Positions 1 through 7,880 of a stretch of DNA of 64,000 nt are shown here, piece after piece (the stretch's first letter is position 1; every line of letters starts with the position of its first letter). Source of the DNA: Micromonospora rubida (GTDB lineage: Bacteria; Actinomycetota; Actinomycetes; Mycobacteriales; Micromonosporaceae). The notes beneath the pieces were generated by a model. It saw nothing but the letters and a program-made list of their open reading frames with translations. It ran no database searches and was not told the origin of the DNA. A program made the translations under genes and the position numbers. Where the stretch lies: positions 914,629 through 978,628 of the forward strand of contig NZ_JAAALO010000004.1 in the NCBI RefSeq assembly GCF_009908295.1. Direction: 5' to 3'.

Positions 1-128
1 CGATCGCTCGGTCTGCGGCCGGGCCCACCGCCCCGCATACCGATTCGTCTGGCGGTGCACGATCCCGGTCCCGAGTCGTACACCCCCGTGACTTCAGGCC
101 GGGGAACCGAGCGAGAACGATGGTCCGT

Positions 129-169
129 AACCGGAACCGGAACCGGAACCGGAACCGGAACCGGAACCG
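129..169. repeat. Hexanucleotide tandem repeat (AACCGG, 6.8 copies)
   Basis: Six perfect AACCGG units run head to tail from 129, followed by a partial unit AACCG. It lies about 137 bp upstream of the methyltransferase start. A possible upstream start at 120 would read it as repeated Arg-Asn. Because the unit is 6 bp, gain or loss of copies would not change reading frame, so any effect would be on promoter spacing or leader length. Confidence 0.9.
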
Positions 170-305
170 CGCAAGCGGTGGTTCCGTGAGCTCCTCGGCA
201 AACCGCGAATGCGGGGAAATGCCGGCGGCTCCGCGGGCCACCCGCCACCGACCCGCTGAGCCCTCCGCCGTGGCCGCAGCCGATACCAATGCGCGAAGGA
301 CCGTT

Positions 306-1058
306 ATGGACCATCCACGAAGTCTGTACCTTGATCTCCTCGAGAGGGTCGTCACGAACCTCATCTACGAGGACCCGCCGGTGCCGAACCGGTGGTTGCT
401 CGAGCGGGAGTTCAAGGCGACCAACCGGGAGAACGGCAAGGACTGGCCGAGCATGGCGCACACCATGGTCGGGCTGAAGCGCATCAGGAACATCCGCGCC
501 CTGTTGGAGCAGGTCATCGCGGACGGCGTTCCCGGTGACTTCATCGAGACGGGCGTGTGGCGCGGGGGCGTGTGCATCATGGCCCGTGGAGTGTTCAAGG
601 CCTACGGGATCCAAGACCGGACGGTGTGGGTGGCGGATTCGTTCGAAGGAATCCCGGACACCGGGGCCGACGGTCACCCGATGGACCAGGCCCTGGGGCT
701 GCACCACTGCAACGACGTGCTGGGCATCCCGATGGAGGTTGTGCAGGCCAACTTCGCCCGTTACGGGCTCCTGGATGACCAGGTGCGGTTCCTACCGGGG
801 TGGTTCTCGGACACGCTGCCGCACGCGCCCATCAGCCAGCTCGCCGTGCTGCGACTCGACGGTGATCTTTACGAGTCGACCAGGGACGCCCTGACCAACC
901 TGTATGCGAAACTCAGCCCGGGCGGATACGTCGTGATCGACGACTACGTCATTCCGGCCTGCCGCAAAGCGGTCCAGGAGTTCCGCGCGGCCCAAGGAGT
1001 CACCGAACCGCTGCAGGTGATCGACGAGTACAGCGTCTACTGGCGGCGGGCGGCCTGA
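306..1058 (+). CDS. TylF/MycF-type (macrocin) SAM-dependent O-methyltransferase
   Basis: A 250-residue protein of the macrocin O-methyltransferase (TylF) family, which methylates sugar hydroxyls on natural products or surface glycans. Visible marks are the SAM-binding strand FIETGVWRGG (about residue 80), the metal/catalytic strand LRLDGDLYEST (about 180) and VIDDY (about 210), all in family order. The ATG at 306 is preferred because AAGGA lies 6 bp upstream. The reading frame is open from 120, but that extension is a low-complexity Arg/Asn/Ala/Pro stretch not seen in the family. No biosynthetic partners are adjacent. The next recognisable sugar-related gene is the glycosyltransferase at 18832-20094, on the far side of the integrated island, so the two may have been neighbours before insertion (inference). 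The substrate is unknown. Confidence 0.88.
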   Translation: MDHPRSLYLDLLERVVTNLIYEDPPVPNRWLLEREFKATNRENGKDWPSMAHTMVGLKRIRNIRALLEQVIADGVPGDFIETGVWRGGVCIMARGVFKAYGIQDRTVWVADSFEGIPDTGADGHPMDQALGLHHCNDVLGIPMEVVQANFARYGLLDDQVRFLPGWFSDTLPHAPISQLAVLRLDGDLYESTRDALTNLYAKLSPGGYVVIDDYVIPACRKAVQEFRAAQGVTEPLQVIDEYSVYWRRAA

Positions 1059-1346
1059 GGTCGGGTTGCCCGCGGGCCGCTACAGGAACGGCCATATGGT
1101 AACGGGCAAGTCGCCAGCTATCCTCCGCGAGTCCAGCCGGTTGTCATCCTGTCGCCGGCTGACTCGGGGAGCCAGTGCCTCTCCGGGTCGGCTCCCAGGG
1201 CCCGGCGAAGTCGTGAGGGGGACTGATCTACGCGTTGTGTCTGGTTGGAGGTCTTCCGGCGGGTTCGTTGTTGATCGTGACTGGTCGATGTTACGGGATG
1301 TGAGTCTTGGTCGTGGCTGTCGGGCGGTAGCGGCGTTAGCCCGGGC

Positions 1347-1440
1347 ATGGGTGTTCGAAAGCGGTATCCCAGTGACGTCGGGGGACCATCATGGCCAGGA
1401 TCGCGGCAGGTCCGACCGAACCAGGGGCAGACCTGCGGTC
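1347..1440 (+). pseudogene. Fragment resembling the N-terminus of an IS5/IS4-type transposase
   Basis: The frame starting at ATG 1347 begins MGVRKRYPSDV and then reads GGPSW. This resembles the R-R/K-YPSD(L/V)-x3-W opening of many actinobacterial IS5-family transposases. The match ends after about 16 residues and the rest shows no transposase character. I read it as a degraded insertion sequence end. The call rests on a short motif remembered from the family and needs a translated search. Confidence 0.4.
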
Positions 1441-1481
1441 CAGGGTTCTCCGGTTGCGGTGCCGTCGATGGGGTATGCCGG

Positions 1482-1514
1482 CGCGCACATCATCGATCTT
1501 CGATGATGTGCGCG
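1482..1514. repeat. Perfect 15-bp stem hairpin, 3-nt loop
   Basis: The arm CGCGCACATCATCGA (1482-1496) is exactly complementary to 1500-1514, with loop TCT. There is no following T-run, so it is not an obvious intrinsic terminator. It follows the transposase-like fragment and may be an insertion-sequence or REP-type relic (inference). Confidence 0.85.
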
Positions 1515-1716
1515 GTGTGTGCTCTCCAGCGGAAGCCAACAAGAGTCAACCCGTGCGAACGCGGGTCAACGCGGCGACCGACGGTCGCAAACCGGGGTGC
1601 GTGTGCTTGAGCGGTGCTCCTGGGCTGCGAGAACACGGGTGCGGGGAACGTGGGTGAACCGGGGCGACTCCCTGCCACCCCAGGCGAACCCGCAGGTCGC
1701 TAGACTGGGCCCTCGC

Positions 1717-1789
1717 GCCCCCGTAGCTCAGGGGATAGAGCATCGGTTTCCTAAACCGTGTGTCGCAGGTTCGAATCCTGCCGGGGGCA
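1717..1789 (+). tRNA. tRNA-Arg (anticodon CCT)
   Basis: The cloverleaf can be drawn directly. The acceptor arm GCCCCCG (1717-1723) pairs with CGGGGGC (1782-1788), followed by discriminator A at 1789. The D arm is GCTC...GAGC. The anticodon loop TTCCTAA (1748-1754) gives anticodon CCT. The T arm is GCAGG-TTCGAAT-CCTGC. The outermost anticodon-stem pair appears to be a T-T mismatch. CCA is not encoded. The gene reads AGG codons. Its 3' half from 1747 is the integration core of the element to its right, so insertion leaves the tRNA intact. This is the standard strategy of actinobacterial integrative elements. Confidence 0.95.
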
Positions 1790-1801
1790 CCTCGAAGATC
1801 A
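1747..1801 (+). repeat. attL: 55-bp direct repeat, copy 1 (within tRNA-Arg)
   Basis: The 55 bases from the anticodon stem of the tRNA through 12 bases beyond its 3' end recur exactly at 16710-16764. Similarity continues imperfectly for over 100 bp past both copies (for example CTGAACAGCGGATACGCT). This indicates that two related element ends sit behind the two copies. Confidence 0.95.
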
Positions 1802-1894
1802 GCAAAAACGCTACCTGAACAGCGGATACGCTGCCACGTCGATGGGTTGCACTGTGCAGGGGTGTGCCACCCTGAGCCGCCGTTTGTCGCCGTC

Positions 1895-1925
1895 CACGGA
1901 CTATTCACGGATTGATCTTGGCGAC
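1895..1925 (+). repeat. 31-bp subterminal repeat, left copy
   Basis: It matches 16615-16645 at 29 of 31 positions in direct orientation. It lies about 150 bp inside attL, next to the integrase stop codon. The partner lies about 65 bp inside attR. The position at both ends suggests integrase arm-type binding sites (inference). Confidence 0.75.
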
Positions 1926-1987
1926 GTTTGCCCAGGTCACATCGGCTGCTCCGACCAAGATCCGGACTGGTGAGGCTGCCGCCGAGA

Positions 1988-3376
1988 CTACGCACCCGAG
2001 CCGCCCAACGCGTCCTCGATCCGCTGGTTCACCGTCGCCTCCTGGCCGTCGATGCACTTGGCGTACACCTTCAGCAGCACGTCGACGGAGTGCCCGGCGC
2101 GGGCGGCGACGTCGGTTGCCGGAACACCGGAGTTGAGCCACAGCGACACCGCCGCGTGCCGCAGGTCGTACGGGCGCCCGGCGAGCGGGGACGCCACCTG
2201 CACCGGAGTCAGCGCCAGCTCCCGCGCCGCCTTCCACACCCGCGAGTACGTCGACGCCGCCACCACGTTGCCCTTCCCGCTACGGAACAGCCGATCGTCA
2301 TCGGCGACGCCGAACCGGTCGACGTGCCGCCGCAGCGTGCCCACCAGCTCCGGCGGGATCGGCACCACCCGGGACTCTGCCGCCGCCCGGTGCTTCAACC
2401 CGCGCCGGTCGTGGACCTCGCCGCTGTCGGTCCACCGCTTGCCCGCCTGGGGCCGGTTGTCGACCAGCGTCAGCCGGCCCCACCCGGTCGCCGGAAGGTG
2501 GCAGTCCTGCTCGCGCAGCGCCAGCGCCTCACTCGGTCGCATCGCCGCGAAGTACAGACACGCGAAGAACGCGACCAGGCGCTCACCGCGGCCGACCCGA
2601 CCCCGCTCGCCGACGTACGACACGGCGGTCAGCAGTTCCCGCGCCTGACGGCCGTTGACCACCACCCGCCGGTCGACCGACTCGGCGATCTTCGCCCGCT
2701 GCACCCGTACGCGGATCTTGTCGACCGGGTTGAACTCCAACGCCTCCAGCTCGACGGCGTACTGAAGCACGTTGTAGAACACCGACCGCTTCCGCCGCAC
2801 CGTCGTCGGCGCCGCCGGCAGCCCGTCGAGCCGCAACGCCAGCACGTCCAAGGCTGCCCGTACCGCCGCCGCCTCACCGACCTCGGACACCGGCAGCGAC
2901 GCCCGCCGCAACCAGCGCAGCGCCGGAGCGAGTTCCGCCGGCACCTCCTCGTCACGTGCGCCCGGCGGTAGGAGGTGAACGCGCAGGAGCCGCCGCAACT
3001 CGTCCGCCGCCGGCCGTCCCGCCAGCTCCCGCACCAGCGCCGGCGTCACCGTCGTCAAGGCGTCGACCATGCTTTCCCGTGACTTCGCCGCCGCGCCCGG
3101 CCACTTCATGTCGATGTACGACTGCATGAACTCCAGCCACGACACCGCCCCCCTGCTCTGCGCCATCGAGTCAGGCAGACCGGTTGCGGTGTCGAACGCC
3201 TCGCCCCGGTTGATCGCCTGCATCAGGTCCGACCGGTGGTTGTCCGCCAGCGCCCGGGTGGCGAAGTTCCGCGACTTCTCCCGCCCGCCGACGATCCAGC
3301 GCACGGTGTACGTCTTCTTCTTGCCGGCACCCTTGTTGACGCGGATGTCCCAGACCCGTACCTCGCGCGACTTCAC
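1988..3376 (-). CDS. int: Tyrosine site-specific integrase of the AICE
   Basis: A 462-residue tyrosine recombinase that integrates and excises the element at tRNA-Arg. It has an N-terminal arm-binding region, a SAM-like core-binding domain and a C-terminal catalytic domain. Visible catalytic residues are Arg in AAMRPSEAL (about 277), Arg in PYDLRHAAVS (about 405), His in RAGHS (about 428) and nucleophile Tyr in LLKVYAK (about 437). The first His of the usual HxxR box is Tyr here, a tolerated variant. The GTG at 3376 is chosen because it overlaps the xis stop as GTGA, giving translational coupling. The gene lies beside attL as in pSAM2. A diverged C-terminal copy of the same gene type survives at 17243-17445. 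Confidence 0.95.
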   Translation of the reverse strand: MKSREVRVWDIRVNKGAGKKKTYTVRWIVGGREKSRNFATRALADNHRSDLMQAINRGEAFDTATGLPDSMAQSRGAVSWLEFMQSYIDMKWPGAAAKSRESMVDALTTVTPALVRELAGRPAADELRRLLRVHLLPPGARDEEVPAELAPALRWLRRASLPVSEVGEAAAVRAALDVLALRLDGLPAAPTTVRRKRSVFYNVLQYAVELEALEFNPVDKIRVRVQRAKIAESVDRRVVVNGRQARELLTAVSYVGERGRVGRGERLVAFFACLYFAAMRPSEALALREQDCHLPATGWGRLTLVDNRPQAGKRWTDSGEVHDRRGLKHRAAAESRVVPIPPELVGTLRRHVDRFGVADDDRLFRSGKGNVVAASTYSRVWKAARELALTPVQVASPLAGRPYDLRHAAVSLWLNSGVPATDVAARAGHSVDVLLKVYAKCIDGQEATVNQRIEDALGGSGA

Positions 3377-3558
3377 GCCGCCTCCCGGTGCTGTTGCAGC
3401 CACGACCGCAGGTCCCGCCGTTCGATGCGCAGCTCACCGTTGGGCAGCTTGATGCACTCCGGGGCGATGCCCAGCTCACGCCACCGGTAGAAGGTCCGCC
3501 GCGACACGCCGTTGAGCACGATGAGGACTTCCGGAACGGTCAGCAGGTCACTTTCCAT
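3373..3558 (-). CDS. xis: Excisionase (MerR/AlpA-type helix-turn-helix)
   Basis: A 61-residue winged-helix DNA-binding protein. The sequence LLTVPEVLIVLNGVSRRTFY followed by RWRELG is the typical Xis/AlpA helix-turn-helix, ending in a positively charged wing RIERRDLRSWL. It would bind near attL/attR and direct the integrase towards excision. The ATG at 3558 is preferred to upstream TTG/ATG codons because AAAGGA lies about 11 bp before it. Its stop overlaps the integrase GTG by 4 bp. The rep gene ends only 24 bp upstream, so rep-xis-int is one transcription unit. Confidence 0.9.
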   Translation of the reverse strand: MESDLLTVPEVLIVLNGVSRRTFYRWRELGIAPECIKLPNGELRIERRDLRSWLQQHREAA

Positions 3559-3581
3559 GAGGGGGTTTTTCCTTTGCATGG

Positions 3582-5357
3582 TCAAGCAGCGGGGGAGAGG
3601 GGAGCAGCGGTTGCCGGCGCGGCGGCGGCTGTTCGTATCCGTGCGGTGTCGAGGTCAGCGCGCCAGCGGATGCGGGCGGAGATCGATCGCAGGAGGCGGT
3701 GTTCCAGGGGTGGCACGTCGGGGTCTTCGGGTCGGGCGAGTTCGAACCTGTATCGCTTTGGCCCGTCTGCCTCGTCGGCGGCCTGGTCGTGCTCGTCGGT
3801 GTCGGCCATCCCGCCGGCGAGGATCGCGCGCACCCATGACCGGTTGTCTGCGCGGTGGTCGGCGAGGGTCTTGCCGGACCACTGCCGGGAGACCAGCACG
3901 CGGCGGCCGGTGAAGCCGAGGGTGGAGCGTTGGTGGACCTTCCCGGTGCACCGGCCGGGGGTCAAGCCGGCCTTGACGCCGTCGGGCTGGACGCCGTAGA
4001 GCAGCCAGTTGGCGCACGTCGGCGAGCACGGCAGGATCGACAGTTCGGCGTGCAGCCGGTCGAAGTGCGCCTTCTGCGCGTCCGAGCGCGGCTTGGCCTG
4101 GTCGGTCAGGTCCTTCGTGACGTACTTCGTCACGTACCGGATCGACCGTTCCGCGTCCTTGGTGCCGTGGTCGATGCCGCGGGCGTCGATGCGGCCCAGG
4201 CGGGCGACGTAGGCGGGGCGACTGTCGGGTCCTTCCAGGGCGTCGAGGGCTTCACCCCAGGTGGGCAGCGGCTCCCGGGTCTTGGGGTCGACGTAGGCCT
4301 GTCGGTCGACGTCCCACATCGGTGGCTTGTCGACCGGGTAGACCAGCTCGTCGAAGCGCGGCCACCACACCTGGTGGTAGGTGGCCGCCGCGATCTGCTT
4401 GAGCAGCCGACGCGGAAGCGTGCCCCGGATGGCGAAGTGCGCGTGCGGGGCGAGCCGGCGTTGCAGCTCGACGGCTCCCGCGTACTGGACGTTCCAGCCG
4501 GCGGCGCGGCGCACGTTCTGCCACCACCGGTCCAGCACCCGGGCGAAGTGGATCGAGTCCAGGGCCGCCCGCCGGTAGTCGTAGCTGCCCGGGTCGACCG
4601 GAGTGCTGAGGACGTCGTCGTACGGGCCGTGCCGTTGCCCGCACTCGCAGGGGGCGACGTAGGCGCCGCGCCGGAAGTGGGAGTGCACCGGCCCGTGTGA
4701 GCCGAGCGTCAGCGTGATGAGCATTGAGGGCCGGTAGGTCTTGCCGGTCTTGCCGGAGTAGGCGCGGCCGACGGTGCGCGGGTCGACGGGCAGCCGGGGC
4801 AGGTCGGGGGAGTCCTGCCGCCGCCTGGTCGACCGCTTGCGTCGGGGCCGCTCGTCGCGGTCCTTCGGGGTCAGGTGTCCCCGCAGGCTCGTTTCGCCGA
4901 GTGCCTCGTCCAGCTCGGCTATCGCGGCGTCGACGTCGGCGATTTGCTCGGCCCGCTCCTCGGGTGTCATGGGCTGGTAGTTCAGCGCTTCCCGCTCGAA
5001 TTCCAGGTGTGCGCGGACGCGGACGAGGACGTCTTCGCCGGGTTCGTCGGGGCGGACGGTGGGTTCGTCGGCGAGGTGCCAGCCTTCGCGGATCTGTTGG
5101 ATGCGCAGCCGCCGGCCCCGCTCGGCGCAGGGCTTGCACTTCGCCGCGAGGGTCGCCCCGCAGGGCACCTCCACCACCTCGGTCAGGCCGGTGACGGTGT
5201 CGGTGCGCCGCAGGGCCAGAGGCCGCACGCAGACACCGTTTTCTTCGGCGAGTTGCTTGAGCGCGTCCTTGGCCAAGGGCTTGCGCATCCGGTCCGCCCG
5301 CGACCCCGGCCGAGGCTGCTCAACGGGAGCCGTGGGGACGAGTTCGAGTTGACTCAT
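3582..5357 (-). CDS. repSA: Replication initiator, RepSA-type (HUH relaxase-like)
   Basis: A 591-residue initiator of the pSAM2 RepSA family, which nicks the excised circle for rolling-circle replication. Near residue 75-95 is a Cys cluster (CGATLAAKCKPCAERGRR). LITLTLGSHG (about 212) is the first conserved initiator motif. HAHFAI (about 305) is the metal-binding HUH motif. The Tyr-bearing motif YVTKYVTKDL lies at about 411. The start overlaps the stop of the membrane gene as ATGA. The length is normal for the family. Replication before transfer is expected to depend on Pra and be held down by the KorSA-type repressor (family knowledge). Confidence 0.93.
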   Translation of the reverse strand: MSQLELVPTAPVEQPRPGSRADRMRKPLAKDALKQLAEENGVCVRPLALRRTDTVTGLTEVVEVPCGATLAAKCKPCAERGRRLRIQQIREGWHLADEPTVRPDEPGEDVLVRVRAHLEFEREALNYQPMTPEERAEQIADVDAAIAELDEALGETSLRGHLTPKDRDERPRRKRSTRRRQDSPDLPRLPVDPRTVGRAYSGKTGKTYRPSMLITLTLGSHGPVHSHFRRGAYVAPCECGQRHGPYDDVLSTPVDPGSYDYRRAALDSIHFARVLDRWWQNVRRAAGWNVQYAGAVELQRRLAPHAHFAIRGTLPRRLLKQIAAATYHQVWWPRFDELVYPVDKPPMWDVDRQAYVDPKTREPLPTWGEALDALEGPDSRPAYVARLGRIDARGIDHGTKDAERSIRYVTKYVTKDLTDQAKPRSDAQKAHFDRLHAELSILPCSPTCANWLLYGVQPDGVKAGLTPGRCTGKVHQRSTLGFTGRRVLVSRQWSGKTLADHRADNRSWVRAILAGGMADTDEHDQAADEADGPKRYRFELARPEDPDVPPLEHRLLRSISARIRWRADLDTARIRTAAAAPATAAPLSPAA

Positions 5358-6058
5358 CGGGCACGCTCCCCGCCGAAGACGCTGCCGTTGCGGGGCGTGA
5401 AGGCCGCCGCAGGGACGGGCACCAGTCCCGGGCGTCGTTCCACCGGCATCACGGGCACCGGGCGGGTTGCCGGGCGAAGCTGCGGCTCGTCGACGGGCAC
5501 GGCCTGGCCCTCATCGACGACGGGCACGGCCTGGCCCTCGTCGACGACGGCCGCCGCCTGGTCCTCGTTGACGACGTCGAAGGGCGACCGGTCGTCGGCC
5601 GGGTCGTAGCCGGGAGGTACCGCAGACCAGGTCCCGGTGTCGGTCGGCTTGTCGACGGGCAGCGCCGCCGGGGTGGGGGTGGCGGAGAAGATGAGCTTGG
5701 ACAGGCCGAGGAATGCCAGCGCGGGGACGGCGGACAGCAGCCACCCGGACATGCTCGGCGTGGCCACCGCCAGTTGCGCCGACAGGGAGAGGGCGACGGC
5801 GCAGACGAGCAGGAACAGCGGGTACCCGACGGGCCCGCCGGTGCGGCGCCGCCGGCGGATCGTCAACAGAGCGGCGAGGGGCAGCAGTTCGGATATCGCG
5901 GCGTTGGCCCAGCCGAACCAGTCCCCCGTACCGGCCGGAGAGTTGGCCATGGTCCAGTCGTGGACGTGGGTGAACGACGCCGCTCCGGCGAGCCCGCCGA
6001 CGGTCAGGACGATGAGCACCAGGACCACGCCCTCCACCCGGTCTGCGTTGGTCTTCAC
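5354..6058 (-). CDS. DUF2637 membrane protein (Spd-like, transfer-associated)
   Basis: A 234-residue protein with about four N-terminal membrane segments (around residues 10-30, 50-66, 78-97 and 103-122). A polar, Pro-rich C-terminal tail follows, with a repeated EDEGQAV/VDEGQAVPV-like pattern near 165-185. The N-terminal half matches DUF2637, a family found almost only in actinobacterial conjugative elements beside the tra gene and thought to help intramycelial spread. It starts with GTG overlapping the tra stop (GTGA) and ends overlapping rep (ATGA), so it is coupled on both sides. Confidence 0.85.
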   Translation of the reverse strand: MKTNADRVEGVVLVLIVLTVGGLAGAASFTHVHDWTMANSPAGTGDWFGWANAAISELLPLAALLTIRRRRRTGGPVGYPLFLLVCAVALSLSAQLAVATPSMSGWLLSAVPALAFLGLSKLIFSATPTPAALPVDKPTDTGTWSAVPPGYDPADDRSPFDVVNEDQAAAVVDEGQAVPVVDEGQAVPVDEPQLRPATRPVPVMPVERRPGLVPVPAAAFTPRNGSVFGGERAR

Positions 6059-7494
6059 CGGGTCACCCCCTGTCCGTCATCGGTGTCGGTGTCGTCGCCG
6101 AGTTGGCGGTAGTCGCGGCCGAGTTCGCGGATGTCGTCGTCGGTGAGGTAGGCGAAGCGGACGCGGACGGGTTCGCGGACGCCGTCGAGGACGACGAACC
6201 CGACGCCGGGGGCGGACTCGGGGATGCGGTCGCACAGCGCGCCCCGGTCGCGGGCGGAGTCGCCGAGGACCATGTCCACCTGCTCTGGCTCGGTCAGCCG
6301 CAGCCCGATCCGGGTCGGGAACAGGTCCCGGAACGGCAGCACGTCCTTGCGCGGGTCCTGGAGCGCGGCGACCACGTGCACCCCGACCGCCCGGCCCTGC
6401 GACAGCAGCAGCCCGAGGGCTTCCTTGATCCGGTCGCGGACCTTCCGGTCAGTGATGTACGCCGTCAGCGCCGCCAGTTCGTCGACCACCAGCACGATCA
6501 GCGGGTCGTCGACCGTGGGCACGTGCTGACGGGAGACCCCACGCAGGCGGGCCGCCCGCAGGCGCATGCGCTTGACGGCCTCTTCCAGGGCGCCGGCCAT
6601 GCCGTCGGGGTCGTCGTAGGAGAACCGGGCGAACAGTGGCACCCCGGCGGCCAGCTCCATGCCGCCCTTCGGGTCGAACGCCCACACCTCCACCAGCCCC
6701 GACTGGATACCGCCGGCGAGGGAGCGGATCAGCGACCACAACACCGAGCCCTTGCCCGACCCGGTCGCCCCGGCGATCAGCACGTGTGAGCCGGTCAGCC
6801 GCAGTTGGTAGGGCTGCCCGTCCTCACGTACCCCGAGCGGGAGCCCGTCGAAGTCCGGCACCTCATCCACCGGCAGCGGGGCCACCGTGCCGGCCAGGGG
6901 GTCGCGGCGAAGGAACCGGATCACCACCCGATCCGGCCGGTTGGTGGACCGGGCCTGGCCGGTGCGCAGGCGGAAGGCGTACGCGAGGCGTTCCGCGGCC
7001 TGCCCCCAGTCATCCGGAATCTGCCCCGGCAGCATGCGTACGGTCAGCTCGTCGCCGTACCGGTCGCAGCGCACCCGCAAGAGCTGCGGCACGTACCGGT
7101 CACCGGCGAACGCCGTAGCCAGCCCACACGTCGCCATCACCGCCGCCCACCGACGCCGATACACCAGCAGGGCGCGGACCCGGCCGACCAGCGGGTACCA
7201 GCCGAAGCGCAGCCACGACGACGGATGCCACCGCCACCAGCCCGCGCAGCCGCTGGCGACGGCCAGGACGACGCCGGCCAGGACCCGGCCCCCGTACTCG
7301 GCGCGGATCCAGAGGGCGAGCGCGGTCGGGGCGGTCAGCCACCAGTACCGGGTGGCGAGGACGGTGAGGCGGAGCAGGCCCCGGGCCAGCCACCAGAACA
7401 CCAGCAGCCAGCCCGGAACCCGCCACGCCGGTAGGCGCATGTTCATCGGCGCCACCGGGATCTTGTCCCCGGGGATGATGTTGATCAGAGGCAC
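6055..7494 (-). CDS. traSA: FtsK/SpoIIIE-type DNA translocase, TraSA-like
   Basis: A 479-residue membrane-anchored DNA pump that moves double-stranded element DNA between hyphae in one-protein actinomycete conjugation. Membrane segments lie around residues 28-48, 52-70 and 75-90. The P-loop GATGSGKGS is at about 241 and Walker B LIVLVVDELA at about 335, followed by LLSQGRAVGVHVVAALQ typical of FtsK. The predicted GTG start at 7494 overlaps the preceding small gene by 10 bp. A later in-frame ATG near residue 17 (MNMRLP) is possible. The protein lacks an obvious FtsK gamma domain at its end, so any specificity for repeat sequences must lie elsewhere. Confidence 0.93.
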   Translation of the reverse strand: MPLINIIPGDKIPVAPMNMRLPAWRVPGWLLVFWWLARGLLRLTVLATRYWWLTAPTALALWIRAEYGGRVLAGVVLAVASGCAGWWRWHPSSWLRFGWYPLVGRVRALLVYRRRWAAVMATCGLATAFAGDRYVPQLLRVRCDRYGDELTVRMLPGQIPDDWGQAAERLAYAFRLRTGQARSTNRPDRVVIRFLRRDPLAGTVAPLPVDEVPDFDGLPLGVREDGQPYQLRLTGSHVLIAGATGSGKGSVLWSLIRSLAGGIQSGLVEVWAFDPKGGMELAAGVPLFARFSYDDPDGMAGALEEAVKRMRLRAARLRGVSRQHVPTVDDPLIVLVVDELAALTAYITDRKVRDRIKEALGLLLSQGRAVGVHVVAALQDPRKDVLPFRDLFPTRIGLRLTEPEQVDMVLGDSARDRGALCDRIPESAPGVGFVVLDGVREPVRVRFAYLTDDDIRELGRDYRQLGDDTDTDDGQGVTR

Positions 7495-7712
7495 AGGTCA
7501 CCGCCCCGATCCGGACGCGCCAACGTCGACACGCACGAGCGGCAGGACATCCGTTGCAGGTCGAACCGGCGCGGTTTGACCCACCGGAAGCAGTGCGGAC
7601 ACAGGATCGCGCACACCCGCGCCGACGCCGGCGGCAGCCGCAGCGCCGACCGCATCGCGGCCTCCACCTCGCGGTAAGCGTGGCGTAGGCCGACCAGGCG
7701 GGTACGGGACAT
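7485..7712 (-). CDS. Small Cys-rich protein upstream of tra
   Basis: A 75-residue basic protein with two Cys pairs, CPHCFRW (about 38) and CRSC (about 58), which could form a zinc ribbon. I do not recognise a named family. Similar small zinc-ribbon proteins commonly precede tra in AICEs. Its ATG shares one base with the stop codon of a 22-codon leader, and its end overlaps the tra start by 10 bp, so it is embedded in the transfer operon. A role in DNA binding or tra regulation is inference. Confidence 0.7.
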   Translation of the reverse strand: MSRTRLVGLRHAYREVEAAMRSALRLPPASARVCAILCPHCFRWVKPRRFDLQRMSCRSCVSTLARPDRGGDLCL

Positions 7713-7780
7713 CAGGACCACCGCCCCGACGAGCAGTGGCCTTGCGAGGGGGTGGGGGTGGGGGGAACTACGGTGGGCAT
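7712..7780 (-). CDS. 22-codon leader peptide gene
   Basis: ATG at 7780 is preceded by a strong ribosome site, AAGGAGGGCGTG. It encodes a Pro/Thr-rich peptide (MPTVVPPTPTPSQGHCSSGR plus two residues) ending at TGA 7712-7714. The TGA overlaps the ATG of the next gene (TGATG). It may be a real micropeptide or a translational leader. The consecutive Pro codons could stall ribosomes (inference). Confidence 0.5.
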   Translation of the reverse strand: MPTVVPPTPTPSQGHCSSGRWS

Positions 7781-7880
7781 CACGCCCTCCTTCATCGAGG
7801 TGAGGGGTGGGGAGAGCGCGGGACGGATCGGGACTCTTGGCGGGGAAACGACCCGCCCCGCGCGCAACACAGCAACCGGG

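Larger units (their letters stand above)
1059..1716. other. Intergenic stretch with transposase debris and a hairpin, no intact gene
   Basis: No open frame here has recognisable protein character throughout. It contains a short transposase-like fragment near 1347 and the large hairpin at 1482-1514. TAGACT at 1701-1706 is a candidate -10 for the tRNA gene. Confidence 0.6.

Noticed and set aside
120..305. N-terminal extension of the TylF-type methyltransferase starting at ATG 120
   Set aside because: It translates the hexamer array as Arg-Asn repeats and a Pro/Ala-rich stretch unlike the family, while ATG 306 has a good ribosome site.
1066..1657. Several long open frames on both strands upstream of the tRNA
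   Set aside because: They lack codon bias, ribosome sites and family resemblance; only a short transposase-like N-terminus stands out.
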